Assembly (NCBI GenBank): GCA_948567375.1
Contig: OX419759.1
Location: forward strand, 35,441,493-35,505,492
Reading direction: 5' to 3'
From: Lunularia cruciata
Lineage: Eukaryota; Streptophyta; Marchantiopsida; Lunulariales; Lunulariaceae
Length of the DNA stretch: 64,000 nt
Below, one piece after another: positions 47,173 through 58,667 of this stretch. The notes under the pieces are model-generated. The model was given only the letters and a program-made list of their open reading frames with translations. It ran no database searches and was not told the origin of the DNA. The first letter of the stretch is position 1, and each line of letters starts with the position of its first letter. A program made the translations under genes and the position numbers.

Positions 47173-50100
47173 TCTGTTCTTCGTCTCAAAAGGATTTCTG
47201 TCCCAGAAGATGGGTCCATGTATAGAACGTTTGAAGAAGCCCTGAGACACCATCTTATTTGGACTTGGAACATGTATTTTCACGGCATCACAGAGGTCCT
47301 TCATGTAGAAGATAACTCCGACAATGGATATGTTGTTCGTCTAGATTCCTATCCAGTGATGTCACCATTGAATATCAATTGTTTCCGTCGGTCTAGCATA
47401 GTCTCTTGCTGAACATTTGTCTTGACTCACTCAGGTGCTGGTCAGAGCTCAATTTGAGTTGGAAGCAGCCACAGAAACTAGTACTTCCGTTGTAGGACGA
47501 GTACCTCGACTCATTATTCATGTACATCGAGGACAGCGGCAGTCTCATACGCTCTGTTCATCAGTTCATCCAGGAGAAATAGTCTGTTTCCGCCTCCTGT
47601 ATTCGTGACACATTGAATCTTCGAAGATACTCAGGTGAAAGAATTTTTTGACTCGTCATAGTCTTCAGGATTAACTATGACAGAGGAACACTTGTTGAAA
47701 CTGGCAGGAAGATTAAGAGCTCTAAAGACCTTGTGATATCTCTGCAGATATTCCGGTGCCAAAAGCTTTGCCACAGATTGACTTCCGTGACGTGGAGGAC
47801 TTAGTATTAGCATACGGTCTTTAATCGCTGTAGGCATGTGGGCCTCTTTCCACATGCCTAGTTTCACCTCGTTGTGAGTCTTCCTTTGCGTATGATTCAG
47901 ATAGAAATTTGTCGAAAGGGCCGAGGATTACGTTCTTTGGTGATGAAGGAAATCCAAAAGGAAAGGATTATCTTAGTCCATACCCATCAATCTAGAAACC
48001 CAGGATAGTTACATTCATGTTCTAGTCAGTCAAGACTGTCCTTTTTTTGCCGGACACGAATTTTGTTATTTCGTCGTGTTGATAAGGAACTTTGTGCATT
48101 TGAGCCCCGGATGATGAGCAAGAGATGTCAACTACAAATAGGTTATTCTGGTAACTATGCAGAGGATATGATGTTCAATGATTTTCATCGTGTTGATATC
48201 CTGGGACAAGGTGCAACGGTTTCTACAGCTATTGTCCCAGAGCTCTTTCCCTGCTGTAGAGTGGAGTCTTGAGGGATGATTAGATGTTCTTACCCTTGTG
48301 ATGATTTATCGTACCAGTGGGAGAACTTTCGAGATGATGAGTCAAGTCGACCTCCTTAGACAGAAACTGATTCAACTTAAAAAATGCTCCAACAGAAAAG
48401 TAGACGGACCACCAGTTTCAGGAAGTTGTGTTTCAACTTTAGTCAATGTGAACATACGACAAATTTTTAATGTCTACTTAAAATTATTCCAGCGTGTTAC
48501 CCCGTCACCGAATGGGAGAGAGTGCAGAGTGACGTAAGCGGACTTAAACCTTCATGAATGACGTCAACTAGTGGGCTTCTTTGCGTCGGTTCTTAGTCTA
48601 TAGTCTTGGGTCATAAGATGCAGTAACTTTTACTTGAACGGAGACACATACCTACAGATTCCTGACCTCAATAGGTTCTTACATTTAGACATTCGCATCT
48701 CAGCCAGATAGAGACCAAATCCTGCTTGAGGCTCTGTCATGGACGTCTTCATCTCACATCGAGAGCATGCAGGCATATATTGAATCGGTGTCTTCACTTT
48801 TCACGGCTTTTCAGCTGGCGCTTTGTGTAGCCAGAGTTTTGTCCATTCGAGTCCTGAACGCTCATACTTGCACTGCACGCACTGGAAGCTACCATCGTCG
48901 TTTTGCTTTCTGCATCCATCAAATTGAAGGTTAAACTATGGGAGTGATGTGCAGCTCTTCTAAACGTGAAAGGAAAAGGAGGTATTGGTCACCAGGTGGA
49001 GAAGATATGATGATTACTGCCAGAGCGGAAAGGATCGAGTGCCAAATGAAACATCACCAGTGTGACTCTCTTACGCGTGACCTCCTGCTAGTTCAGCGGC
49101 ATCTGTCTGGTACGTGATGCCTCAGTAAGGACTTCACGCTCTCTGAAATGACTAACTATGCGCAGAGGACCGCATCGACTTTTACGGCGTCAAAAGAAAC
49201 ACATCTTCTATAACTGGGAGCCTTATTTTAATTCAGACTTTCATAGCAAAACCCTAGGTACTGGCAACCATTCACGAGTACGTCTAAGACTTCTCATTTT
49301 CCAGTCTGTAGATAGTTAACGTATCAAGTAAGTTTGAGTAGTTGCTCGCAGAGGAACTTTACGAAGATGTCTGAGGATCCGCTTAGGAAGCTGTTAGAGC
49401 TGTTATGCTGGATGAATTTAGAAATCAAACTGGCCCTGCGCGTCAGATCTGGAGACTCAGGTCCTGAAGGGCTGGGATTCAACCTGGTAAAAAGTTACTA
49501 CAGCATAGTGGTTTCTGCAACCGGGAAGGAGTCTACTTTCAAATAACACAGTAAGAAAACGCAGAAATATGCTTTACTCCGTAGGTGAGTTTGGTAAGCG
49601 AACACTCCAACGTTAGATGTAACTGAGCGTATGGACACGTTCCAGTCAATTGTGTTGACAGAGAAGATATTTGATTACTAATTGTAGTATTTACAAGGTA
49701 TGTGTAGTCAGATTGGACCGTATGTGCACGATGTGTAATGTTTATAAAATTCCCTCTTTCCCAAAAATCCAGATGCAAGTAATCGCACACAGCCAGTTAA
49801 AGACCAAGGTCAAGGTTCCATTATTTTTGCAATTGCAATCTACTAATCCATCCCTGACACTGAAACATGCTAAGCATTTCTTCGTGTAAAGTTCCTCCTT
49901 TCTGTTTCTCACATGTAGACTACTGTAAGACACGTAGAAATTTCCATTATGACACATTCAAAATTTGAACCGTATTTGTTCGTAATGTACAATTTGTTTG
50001 CAGACAATACATGCTCCGAGACAGGATGGTTGTGCAGATACGATTCAGATCTCAAGGCACTTAGTCACCACCCCAATCAGCCTTCTAGGTCTGGGAAAGA

Positions 50101-50306
50101 GCTGGAATTCGAGACATGATAATCCTGCAATTCTTGTTTTAGTCGGGTACTTCTAGGTCTCAAGGACATCTCTACTCCTCAGTGAAAACTATCTTCTTAG
50201 ACTTCCCTGGGATAGCTTTCCTCTGCAACGTCCACGATACCCACCAAGTACAGAATGAGTTTATGAACAAAGAACTGCAGAGAATTTCTAATTGTCCTTT
50301 CCTCAT
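47173..50306. other. Intergenic, no gene recognised
   Basis: Non-repetitive sequence between the convergent IMP2-type and RRM genes. Short frames (for example minus 47,631-47,867, plus 48,063-48,272 and 48,298-48,537) show no domain I know. The first part holds the 3' UTR of the protease gene, the last part that of the RRM gene. Confidence 0.45.
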
Positions 50307-51931
50307 CTAAGAATACACATGGAAAATATTCTGAATCTGTAAAGAATGAACAAAATATCTTTGAGTACTTCAGTAAAGCGCAAGGTTAGGTATCTTACAA
50401 TATCTGGGTAGTCGAAGTCAATTCCAGCAGCTTTCAGCTTTTGTCGTCGTCGTTGATCCTTCTTAACCAAATTAAGCAACAAGCGCTTTTGTTCCAGGGG
50501 ATTCCTTACCTGGCCGATATTCAAAGTGACGAGATCGCGTAGAGTTAGAGAGGAACGTTTACTCATCTCCGGGAACAATGTAAAATCACAATGCCACCAA
50601 CACGAGAAAATATTAGAGACAAGACCCAATTGGTGCACGCTGGTGCTGGAAGCAAATACTGCATGAAGCGCTTCCACTCTCAATCTAACAAATAAAATTC
50701 TATTATAAAAGATTGCTTACTCTGTTATGATGCATACGGTTCATCAAGGCGATCTTTCCAGTTTGGTACACACGATTGGCTCCTTGCCACCTGGTGGACA
50801 GAAGACGATCATATCAAATTAGTTCTCAACTGTGAAAGAGAGGGCTGCGACAGGAAAAGCTTATAACAATGAATCAGGATGTTTGTGCTAACAGATCTCG
50901 TACATTTTAGGATGTAACTTCTCCACAGGGACAAGTTTAACTTGAAGCATAGACTCGAAGAGCAAGTAATTATTCATACTCTCAGCCACGATACTTGCAA
51001 CCTGCAACGAGCAACAAAACATTAACTTAGGTGAGGGAATAAAGCAAATTTTACGCTTCGTCAAGGACTCGCTTTTACAGTAACACGACATGACTTTCGT
51101 CAAGAAAAGTTACTAGCTGGAGGTGGTGAGATTTGAAAAGAAATGACTCCATATCTATGATTAAATGTTCTTAAGTTATACAACGTGCATTGCAAACTGA
51201 GTTTGAGCTCCAGCGGCAATTGGCGTAAGGGTGGGGGTTGGGGGCACCCGAATTGAAAGCTCACCTCTGGCACTTCAAATTGGATGAAGCCAAAATGCTT
51301 TGATTTGCCCGTCTGCACAACCAGAGCAAGAAAAACCACATTCAGAAATAAATGAATAGAAAACGAACCCTAGGATCACGAATGCAGGAAGATTCTTGAA
51401 TCAGGACTAAACCTCAAACAGCATGAACTTTGACATAAGTACCTTCTTGCTTCGAGATATACGAAGCTTACTAATATTTCCAAATTGTTCAAAAAAACCT
51501 GGACGCACATGCGAACAAGGTTTGAGTTCACGGACACTAAACCCATGTCCATTATTAATACCACATAATCTGGACGTTCACCTCGGTTCAAGAATAACTA
51601 ATTGCAGGTATCTGAGATCTCTTAAAAACGTCTGCTATTGTGTAACTGTAAATCCTCTCTCCCGGAAGGTCGATTAAGTGCTCTCAAAATTGCGCGTGTT
51701 TCACATCTCAGAATCCAGAGGATTCAAAACCAAGTTAAACTGCAAAGATACCATCAGGCGGCGGTCTTCACCAGAACATATCAACTTACCCCTCATTTGC
51801 TTTTCGTAAAACCCGTGCGGAATTCGTCCGACGTACACCACATTGGACTTAGGCGCGTCGTCGAGGCTGTTCAAATCGTGAACCTTTTTCTTCCCCTTCT
51901 TCACCGGTCCATCGTGGATCACGATATCCAT
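50307..51931 (-). CDS. RRM nucleolar protein, NIFK / Nop15-like (seven exons)
   Basis: A single-RRM protein of the family that includes human NIFK (MKI67 FHA-domain-interacting protein) and yeast Nop15, which act in 60S ribosome biogenesis in the nucleolus. Exons: 51,790-51,931, 51,443-51,498, 51,265-51,312, 50,904-51,001, 50,721-50,790, 50,399-50,509 and 50,307-50,336; all introns are GT-AG and phases fit, giving 184 aa. RNP2 is NVVYVGRIP (about residues 30-38), followed by LRISRSKK, and RNP1 is KHFGFIQF (about residue 70). The family-specific stretch EKLHPKMWQGANRVY follows the RRM, and a basic tail LVKKDQRRRQKLKAAGIDFDY ends it. The start MDIVIHDGPVKKGKKK was preferred over an in-frame upstream Met 11 codons away. 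The last 9-residue exon is the least certain. Confidence 0.87.
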
Positions 51932-53194
51932 GACTGAAACGTAACAGCACACTGAATGTGTCAAATGTCCAAGACGAAAAGCTCCCAGTCCAAACAGCTC
52001 CGAGTGCTTCCTCCGATCGGTGAACGAGAAGCCTCGAACGAAAGAGGTGGAAGTCTGGAACTCTCAACCCCTAAACCCACCGTTCGCCCAAACCTAGACC
52101 GACTACGACTATATGGTGACGGTACCGGGTCGGTTGTAGACTGGGTGATACGGATTCTACGTGGTAAATACTGAACAGTACCGAACAATGGTACTTTATC
52201 ACTGCAAGCTGCAAGTCGTACTACTCTCGGTAAGTGCAATATGGGGTTTCAAAAATCAAGTTAAGAAGCTCAGTATATTTTCTAAACCATATTATCGAAG
52301 CATGTGAAAAGTCTATAGGATCAGATGGAAAGTACAGGAAATTCCTGTAGAGAGGGCATACGTCTGTCAATCCGTTCCCAGGCGAAGTTCTTTATTTTTA
52401 GTAAATTTCGAATTTTTTTTTCATAAAAATAAAGCGATAATAAAATTCATATGGAAATACCATAAATATTAATTATGATTTAAAATTAACAATAGATTGA
52501 TGAATTTGAATTTAAATCCTAAATTTCTAGAAGGAATCCCACGGAAGATTTGTTTGTGAATAACAAAAAGAACTCTCCATTTCTGTACTTGAGCTCTCAT
52601 TTCTCTCCGCTTGAGAACTCCATTTCTAGATGTTCAATTTCTCCTTTATCTTTTAGTGTTGCTATGAGATGATTAATTTCTTATTGATTTTTCCGCGGAG
52701 GAGACACTCCGTCAATTTCTACTCTTTGAGAATACCCTATGACTCTTCTTGAGAGTACCATGTTGTTTAATTTAGTGTTGTTCCGAGCTGATTGAGCTTC
52801 TATATACTCCAGTGGAGTATGGAGGTGCTATTCTTATTCGCCCGAGCACCTTATCAAGCACGGGAGAGTTATACCAGCTTGAGAATTTGCAAATTTCACA
52901 AGGTATAGATTTGAGCATACCGGGGTCGTACTACAAAGAAAGTATATACAATGGAATATGCAAATAGATTTAGATACATACGAAGATAAATATTTTCTCC
53001 ACAAAGGAAATGAAGAAAGAGATTATGATACGCTAGAACTATTGCTATTATTATGATACACTAGTAATTACGGGGGAGTATGCACATTCCCATAGTTACT
53101 TAGAACAGAGAGTTACGTATCATAATCGCAATAAGGATTTATAATTAAATATTTCAAAGACCTAGATGTTAAGGCATTTTGACAACTAACTAGA
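51932..53194. other. 5' flank of the RRM gene, then AT-rich intergenic
   Basis: Positions 51,932-52,250 likely contain the RRM gene promoter and 5' UTR. Beyond that the sequence is AT-rich with no gene seen. Confidence 0.45.
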
Positions 53195-53413
53195 ATGGAT
53201 ATAGAGTCTTTTGACACATTAGTGCATAGTATAAAGGATTACGGAGTATTTAAGAAGAACTATAATCATGAGCAAATATATGTATGGATCCAAGTAGCTT
53301 TAGCTCTTGATAGATTTGGGCATCATGATAAACATTCCTATATTGCAAGAGGGTTAAATATTTGGAGCATTAATGTAGGTTCTATAAGTCAATGTGTCTC
53401 TCATTTAGGATGA
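53195..53413 (+). pseudogene. Possible PIF/Harbinger transposase N-terminal fragment
   Basis: A 72-codon frame contains QIYVWIQVALALDRFGHHDK then SYIARGLNIWSINVGSISQ. The pattern of a hydrophobic '(V/L)ALxRFGH' helix followed by 'xxARxxxIWSxxxGSIS' resembles the helix-turn-helix region before the DDE domain of Harbinger-type transposases. No catalytic domain follows. The similarity is from memory and short, so this is tentative. Confidence 0.35.
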
Positions 53414-53670
53414 ACCTTTAATGGCTATTAAGGTAACACAACATGGACTAAGAAGGCAAAGAACCAACACTCCATCACACTCCTTAAAGACTAGAATTCC
53501 AAGATATCTCCAAGACTCAAGACATTGCTCACTAGAGAATTCAAAGTGAAAGAAATAGTTACAAATGAAAAGATGATGACCACTTCGTCACTCCTAGCTT
53601 ATACAATTGTGAACAAGTTATATACTAAAGTTATTAGTTACCTAAATAACTCAAGCTATTAGGCTAAAAG

Positions 53671-53714
53671 TCAAATAAAATCAAAAAGTCAATAGACTTT
53701 TTGATTTTATTTGA
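53671..53714. repeat. Perfect 20-bp hairpin with 4-nt loop
   Basis: TCAAATAAAATCAAAAAGTC is followed by AATA and then its exact reverse complement. There is no U-tract or gene end next to it, so I do not call it a terminator. Confidence 0.9.
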
Positions 53715-54066
53715 ATATCCAAGCACACGTGAATAATCCCATGAGTAGGTGACCTTATCTTTACTTACCAACTAAGTCAAGGATTCCTAAATATGGGCTA
53801 ACTTTAGACTATACAAACGTACGCACCAAGGCTTGTAAACCCAAGAGTTACCAATTCTTTTTTCAAAATCCAAAAACTAAAAATAATACCAAGTCAATAC
53901 ATTAAACACAAAATAATGGTGCTCACTCTTTCCCTTCCTTTAGAATCATATCACTTTTATCTTAGTTAAACTAACTCTAGCTAATCATGACTATATAGAA
54001 GTTTAGCTAAACTCTAGATAGATAGTATTTCTCCACTACTTGCAATACCAAACTTAATATCCTTAT

Positions 54067-54365
54067 TGTAACAATATGGAGTTTATAGATGAGTTAGTCA
54101 AGACTAACAAAGTAGCAAATATGCCAAGAATTATAAGAATATTCTAAGAGTATCTAGGAAGTCTCTTGGTACCTTCCAAGTATCAGGTTTGTGTATGCAA
54201 AGTAGGTAACTTCTAGGAGGAAGCTTCCCAAGAGCTTTATATATTTCTTATAAATACCAAAGCCCAAGCTCATGGTAGGCATTCATAGTTTACTTTATCC
54301 AAGAGTTCCAATGTGATCTTTCACTCCAATCTTCCATTGTCTTATTTCTCTCCTTGGTCTTTATA
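54067..54365 (+). repeat. 5' LTR of the third gypsy element
   Basis: It begins TGTAACAATATGGAGTTTA and ends GGTCTTTATA. Compared with the 414-bp copy at 62,296 it lacks about 115 bp of the internal AGCTTCTAGAAG-rich region. A primer-binding-site-like sequence GGGTATAAGAGC follows at 54,367-54,378. Confidence 0.82.
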
Positions 54366-54378
54366 TGGGTATAAGAGC

Positions 54379-55900
54379 AAGAATGGATGGATGGAATTTA
54401 TGGACCACCAAATCCATTTCCCTAAACCATTAGGACCTCCATGTTTATGTACTACCTAAACACCATTCCATGTAGTTCATTATCACACGCTTTGGGCAGA
54501 ATTTTGTAAATGCAATCACCTTATCCAATGAATCATTGATACTTACAATTGCAATTTACGTAGAGCGGTGGATATGTTAACTTATATAATTATAGGTAGT
54601 TTGAAATAATAGTAGCCATGGTGGCAATGCTTGAAGTTAACATTGCTATGCAACAACAAATTGAGCACCTTGCTTGATTGTTAGATGAAAGAGATCATCA
54701 ATGACAAGAGCATGTAGAGAGAGCACCATTTTGAGAAGAAGAAGAGAAAATTTGTTTTTTGAAGCCCAAGGTATTTGAAGGCAAGAATCTCTCAAATGCC
54801 ATGGGGAATTTTGTATTTGATTGAAAATGTTATTTTGAAGCTATAAATTTTCAAGATGAATAAAGACAAATTCTCTCAACTGCAAGCCAATTGGAGAGAG
54901 TAGTAAAACTACGGTGGTGATTCTGAGTAGAGAAAAGTTGAACACCAATTTGTTGCGCCTATTTCAACATGAGAAGAATTCAAGAGCACAATAGTTGGGA
55001 GATTCTAAGCTATAAATGTTGCACAAGCTACACAAGATAGATTGGTAAAATTGAAGCAAATTGGTTTGGTGAGAAGCTACATCACTCAATTCTAGAACAC
55101 CATAATGAAAATTCTAGATATATTAGAAGGTGAAGCTTTGGATCAATTTATGAGGAGCTTGACATCAAGTACTAAGTTGGAAGTGACCATGTGGGAGCTA
55201 AACACTTGGAGGAAGCCATACAATTGGCTGAAGCTTTAATTCCTTAGTTGCCACAACTTGGTCTTGACTTTGACCTTCACAAAACCTACCAACACATAAC
55301 ATACAGGTAGAGAAGCCAACACTGATGGAGATTGATGCAATCCAATAGAGACCACTTGGCACTATAGATAGGGAGAGACTACAAAAAAATGGTGGTTGCT
55401 TTTATTGTTGCCAAATTGAACATCCCATTGTTGAATGTTCATTCAAGTGGACGACAAATCACCCAAATGGAGTTCATGGAATGCAATGATCAAAGAAATA
55501 AAGAATCTCAATAGAAGATATCAAGCCACCTATTGGGAACTTGATTCGTTCCAAGGGATTGAAGGCTTGATTTTATGAAATTTTGCTTCACTTGCAAGGT
55601 ATGATATATGATCATGGTTGTGACATTCTGGTTGATTTTGGAAGTTCAAAGAATTGCATGTCCATGCAATTAGCAAAAGAATTAGGTATTTTCTTTCAAG
55701 CCAATATTTAGAAGTAGATTGATGATAGTTGATGGTAGAAAGGATTTTGCATTTTGTACTTCATATCATGTTACATTCAAGATTGGGAATGACTGTTTGT
55801 AGTGTATGAGGTTTGTAGTATATGAGGTTTGTAGTGGCACCTCTACACTATAATGTCATTCTAGGTCTGCTTTTGCTTGAATGTCATGAGGGTTCAATTT
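54379..55900 (+). pseudogene. Gag and protease region of the third gypsy element
   Basis: The start (GGAATTTATGGACCACCAAAT) matches the second copy after 62,709. The frames are heavily broken. Near 55,820-55,920 the protein segment VVALLHYDVILGLPWL-like plus FN..HDDKFK is recognisable across frames as the end of a gypsy protease ('YDVILGMPWL'). Confidence 0.6.
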
Positions 55901-56099
55901 TATTAAACATGATGATAAATTCAAGTACAACACCAAGGTAAGAATTATTGATTAGATTTTTTGGCACCTTTAAGTAAAGCAACTAAAAATAGTCAACCCA
56001 AGATGAGAAGTTTGTCAATAAAGCAACCAAAGAGCAAGCTTTGGAGGAAGAAATTCTTGTTTTTGCAATGTGAACCAAGTTAATTGTGCATAGAGAATT

Positions 56100-57321
56100 T
56101 GATTGTGCATGGAGAATCTGATAAGTGCCAAAAGCCTCATCAAGAAATGGTTGATTAGATATTTCAAGAGTTTGCAAATGTATTTTTGGATGATTGGAAA
56201 AAGGGATTTCCTTCCAATTATGGTATGCACTTCAAGATCAAGTTATTGCAAAGATGTACTCTAGTGAGTAGACCAATCTATCAACTCTCACCAAAGGAGT
56301 TGGAAGAGCTTTGAATAACATTGACAAAGTTGTTAGAAAAGGATTTCATATGACATATTACATCTTCTTGGGGAGCATTGGTACTATTTGTCCAAAAGAA
56401 GGGTGGAGGACTTTACTTCTATATGACAACTATTGTGACCTCAATAAACAAATTGGGAAGAATGCATATTATTTGTCTTGAATTGATGACTTGCTCAAAG
56501 ATACTTCTCCAAGTTGGATTCTTTGAAGTGGTTATTAACAAATTCTCATTGATAGGGAGGATATATAGAAGATTGCCTTCTACACAAGGTATGGGAATTT
56601 TGAATGGAGAATTATATGTTTTAGGTTCACTAATGCTTCAAGGGTGTTCATGGATAAGATGCATTGAGTATTGGATGAGCTATTGGATTAGTTTGTGATA
56701 GTATTATTGGATTATATTTCAATTTATAGTAACATGGATGCAAAATACATAAATCACATATGAGAAGTCCTAAGATGACTACGTAAATCAAAATTTTATT
56801 GCAAGAAGTCAAAGTGTGTCTTTTGGCAAAGGAGGTTACCTTCTTGGGTCATAAGGTCTCATTGGAGAGGATCAGGATAGAAGAGGAGAAAATCAAGGCC
56901 ATTACTAATTGGCCTATTCCAAAGTATGCTACAAAAGTGCAAGTATTTAATGGATTAGCAAGTTTTATTGATGGTTCATCCACTACTATGCTCATGTGGC
57001 CGCACCATTGACCAATGTTTAGAGAAGGCCTCAAGCTTTTAGTGGACCATCAAACACAAAGAAGAATTCAAGAAATTAAAGCATATGGTGTTCTCAGAAA
57101 CCATCCTTCAACCATATGATCCTCAACTACCTTGTGTCATTGATTTTGATACTTCTAGCTTGCCATTAAAGCGGTGTTGCAACAAAAATTTCCAAATGAA
57201 TACATCACATTGCCTTTATGTTTGGCCAACTAAACACCATAGAAAAGAGTTACTTTGCTTGAAATTGAGAACAACTAGCAATGATATATACCACTTAGGT
57301 ACGGAAGCATTATCTCTTGGG
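56100..57321 (+). pseudogene. Reverse transcriptase and 5' half of RNase H of the third gypsy element
   Basis: The RT start PIYQLSPKELEEL (about 56,275) and SSWGALVLFVQKK (about 56,370) are clear; the core is frameshifted. The RT/RNase H junction is at 56,799-57,011 (EVTFLGHKVSLERIRIEEEK, KAITNWPIPK, VFNGLASF). RNase H continues to about 57,321 where the KHYLLGK motif ends abruptly in LINE sequence. The remainder of RNase H resumes at about 61,019. Confidence 0.78.
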
Positions 57322-57328
57322 AAAATAA

Positions 57329-57700
57329 GTGATCATGCAAACCAATGCAGAGATAGAGAAAGAAGACACCAAGGCCAGAGTGGGTGAGTTTATTGCTGAT
57401 TATTTGAGAGTCCATGATCCTCAAATTGTGCAAGCATATAGAGTGGGGCAGAAAGGTACACAACCAAGAAGCATTTTGGTGAGGTTTGGCTCAAAAACTC
57501 AGAGGAATTCAATGATGGCAAACAAGGCTATACTGAAGGGGCCATGCATCTGGTTGGACCCGGATCTCACATCTCTCCAATGGCAAGCAAAGAAGGGAGA
57601 ATTAGCAAAAGTGAAGGAGGCTCAACAAGCAGGTTTTGTTGCATTCTTGAGAGATAATAGAGCTATGATTACTCAAAAAAAATTGTCAACTATTGCATAA
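57329..57700 (+). pseudogene. LINE ORF1 C-terminal fragment
   Basis: A 123-codon frame includes VQAYRVGQKGTQPRSILVRF and GPCIWLDPDLTSLQWQAK, matching the RNA-binding and C-terminal region of plant L1 ORF1 proteins ('YRVGKK...RPVVVEF...LKGTGIFVDDDLT'). The N-terminal part is missing, as expected for 5' truncation on insertion. Confidence 0.75.
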
Positions 57701-58520
57701 AAATTCCAGTTTTGGAATGTTCATGGCCTCACACATACCAAGTACTCCAACGTTAAGCCTTTGTAGGATGATGCTGATCTGATCAATCTTGTGGAGACAT
57801 GGGAACATGAAGGAAATACCATTCAAGACATTGAAAGGTTTCACTCTTTTAGGTTCAACATGGAGCAAGCAGAGGCAACCCTGAGGAAGGGGCTTTGGAG
57901 GTATTGCTACTTACGTTAGATTTGGCTTTGAAAAATAGTCTCTTTGATAGGCCAAGATTCAAGTGGACAATACCAATGATTGAAGATTGGAGTAGTTGCT
58001 ACACCTTGCTTCCTTGCTGTTTATTAATTTGCTCCATTGACATCACCAATATATTCAAGTGGAGTTCTCAATATCATGCAACCTTTCCACTCCTTGACAA
58101 AGGATGTGTTGGAGTTTCAAACTAAAGGTGCATTGGTGATTTCAATGCTAGGATCCAAGCCTCTCAAATCCCTAAGTTGAGTGACCTTGAGACTGACCCT
58201 TTCCATAGCTTGATAGACCATTCTAATGCTTGGTCCCACTCTTCCAAAGATCCTATGTCCAACCACATGAGTGAGCACTTTTTGAGCTTTGGTACCAATT
58301 GTAGCTTGAAGATCTTGAATGGCCTTTCTCAATTTCCAAAAACTTATAAAGGCACATGCTTTGCTTTTGGTGGATCAAGCACCGTAGATTATATGCCCAT
58401 TTTAGCTAATGATATTCACCTTGTTTCAAATTTTGCTGTTTTAGATCCTCAACCAAAATCTGACCATGCACCTCTATTTTGTACCATCCTTCTTCCTTGC
58501 CTCAATAGAATCACATTACT
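57701..58520 (+). pseudogene. LINE apurinic endonuclease domain
   Basis: The domain begins near 57,712 with FWNVHGLTHTKYSNV, followed by VETWEHEG. A frame change lies around 57,890. The frame then includes GDFNARIQASQ (about 58,138) and ends VLDPQPKSDHAPLF (about 58,445-58,480), the SDH motif of the family's active site. This enzyme nicks target DNA for target-primed reverse transcription. Confidence 0.82.
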
Positions 58521-58667
58521 CACTGAGCATGCCTTTAGGGGGAAACTTCATCTAGATTTTCATAGGAGAGATTTGTACCAACAAGCTATCCAAGAGAAAT
58601 TGAGCTCTATGAAGTGGAGTTCTGATTTTCAACAATGTAGTGATCAATTGGTTCAACTAGTGATCAA

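Noticed and set aside
47631-47867. 78-codon minus frame (contains ILSPPRHGSQSVAKLLAPEY) as an exon
   Set aside because: I could not link it by splice sites to any neighbouring frame or recognise a family.
53671-53714. Transcription terminator
   Set aside because: Nuclear plant genes do not use such hairpins and no gene ends there.
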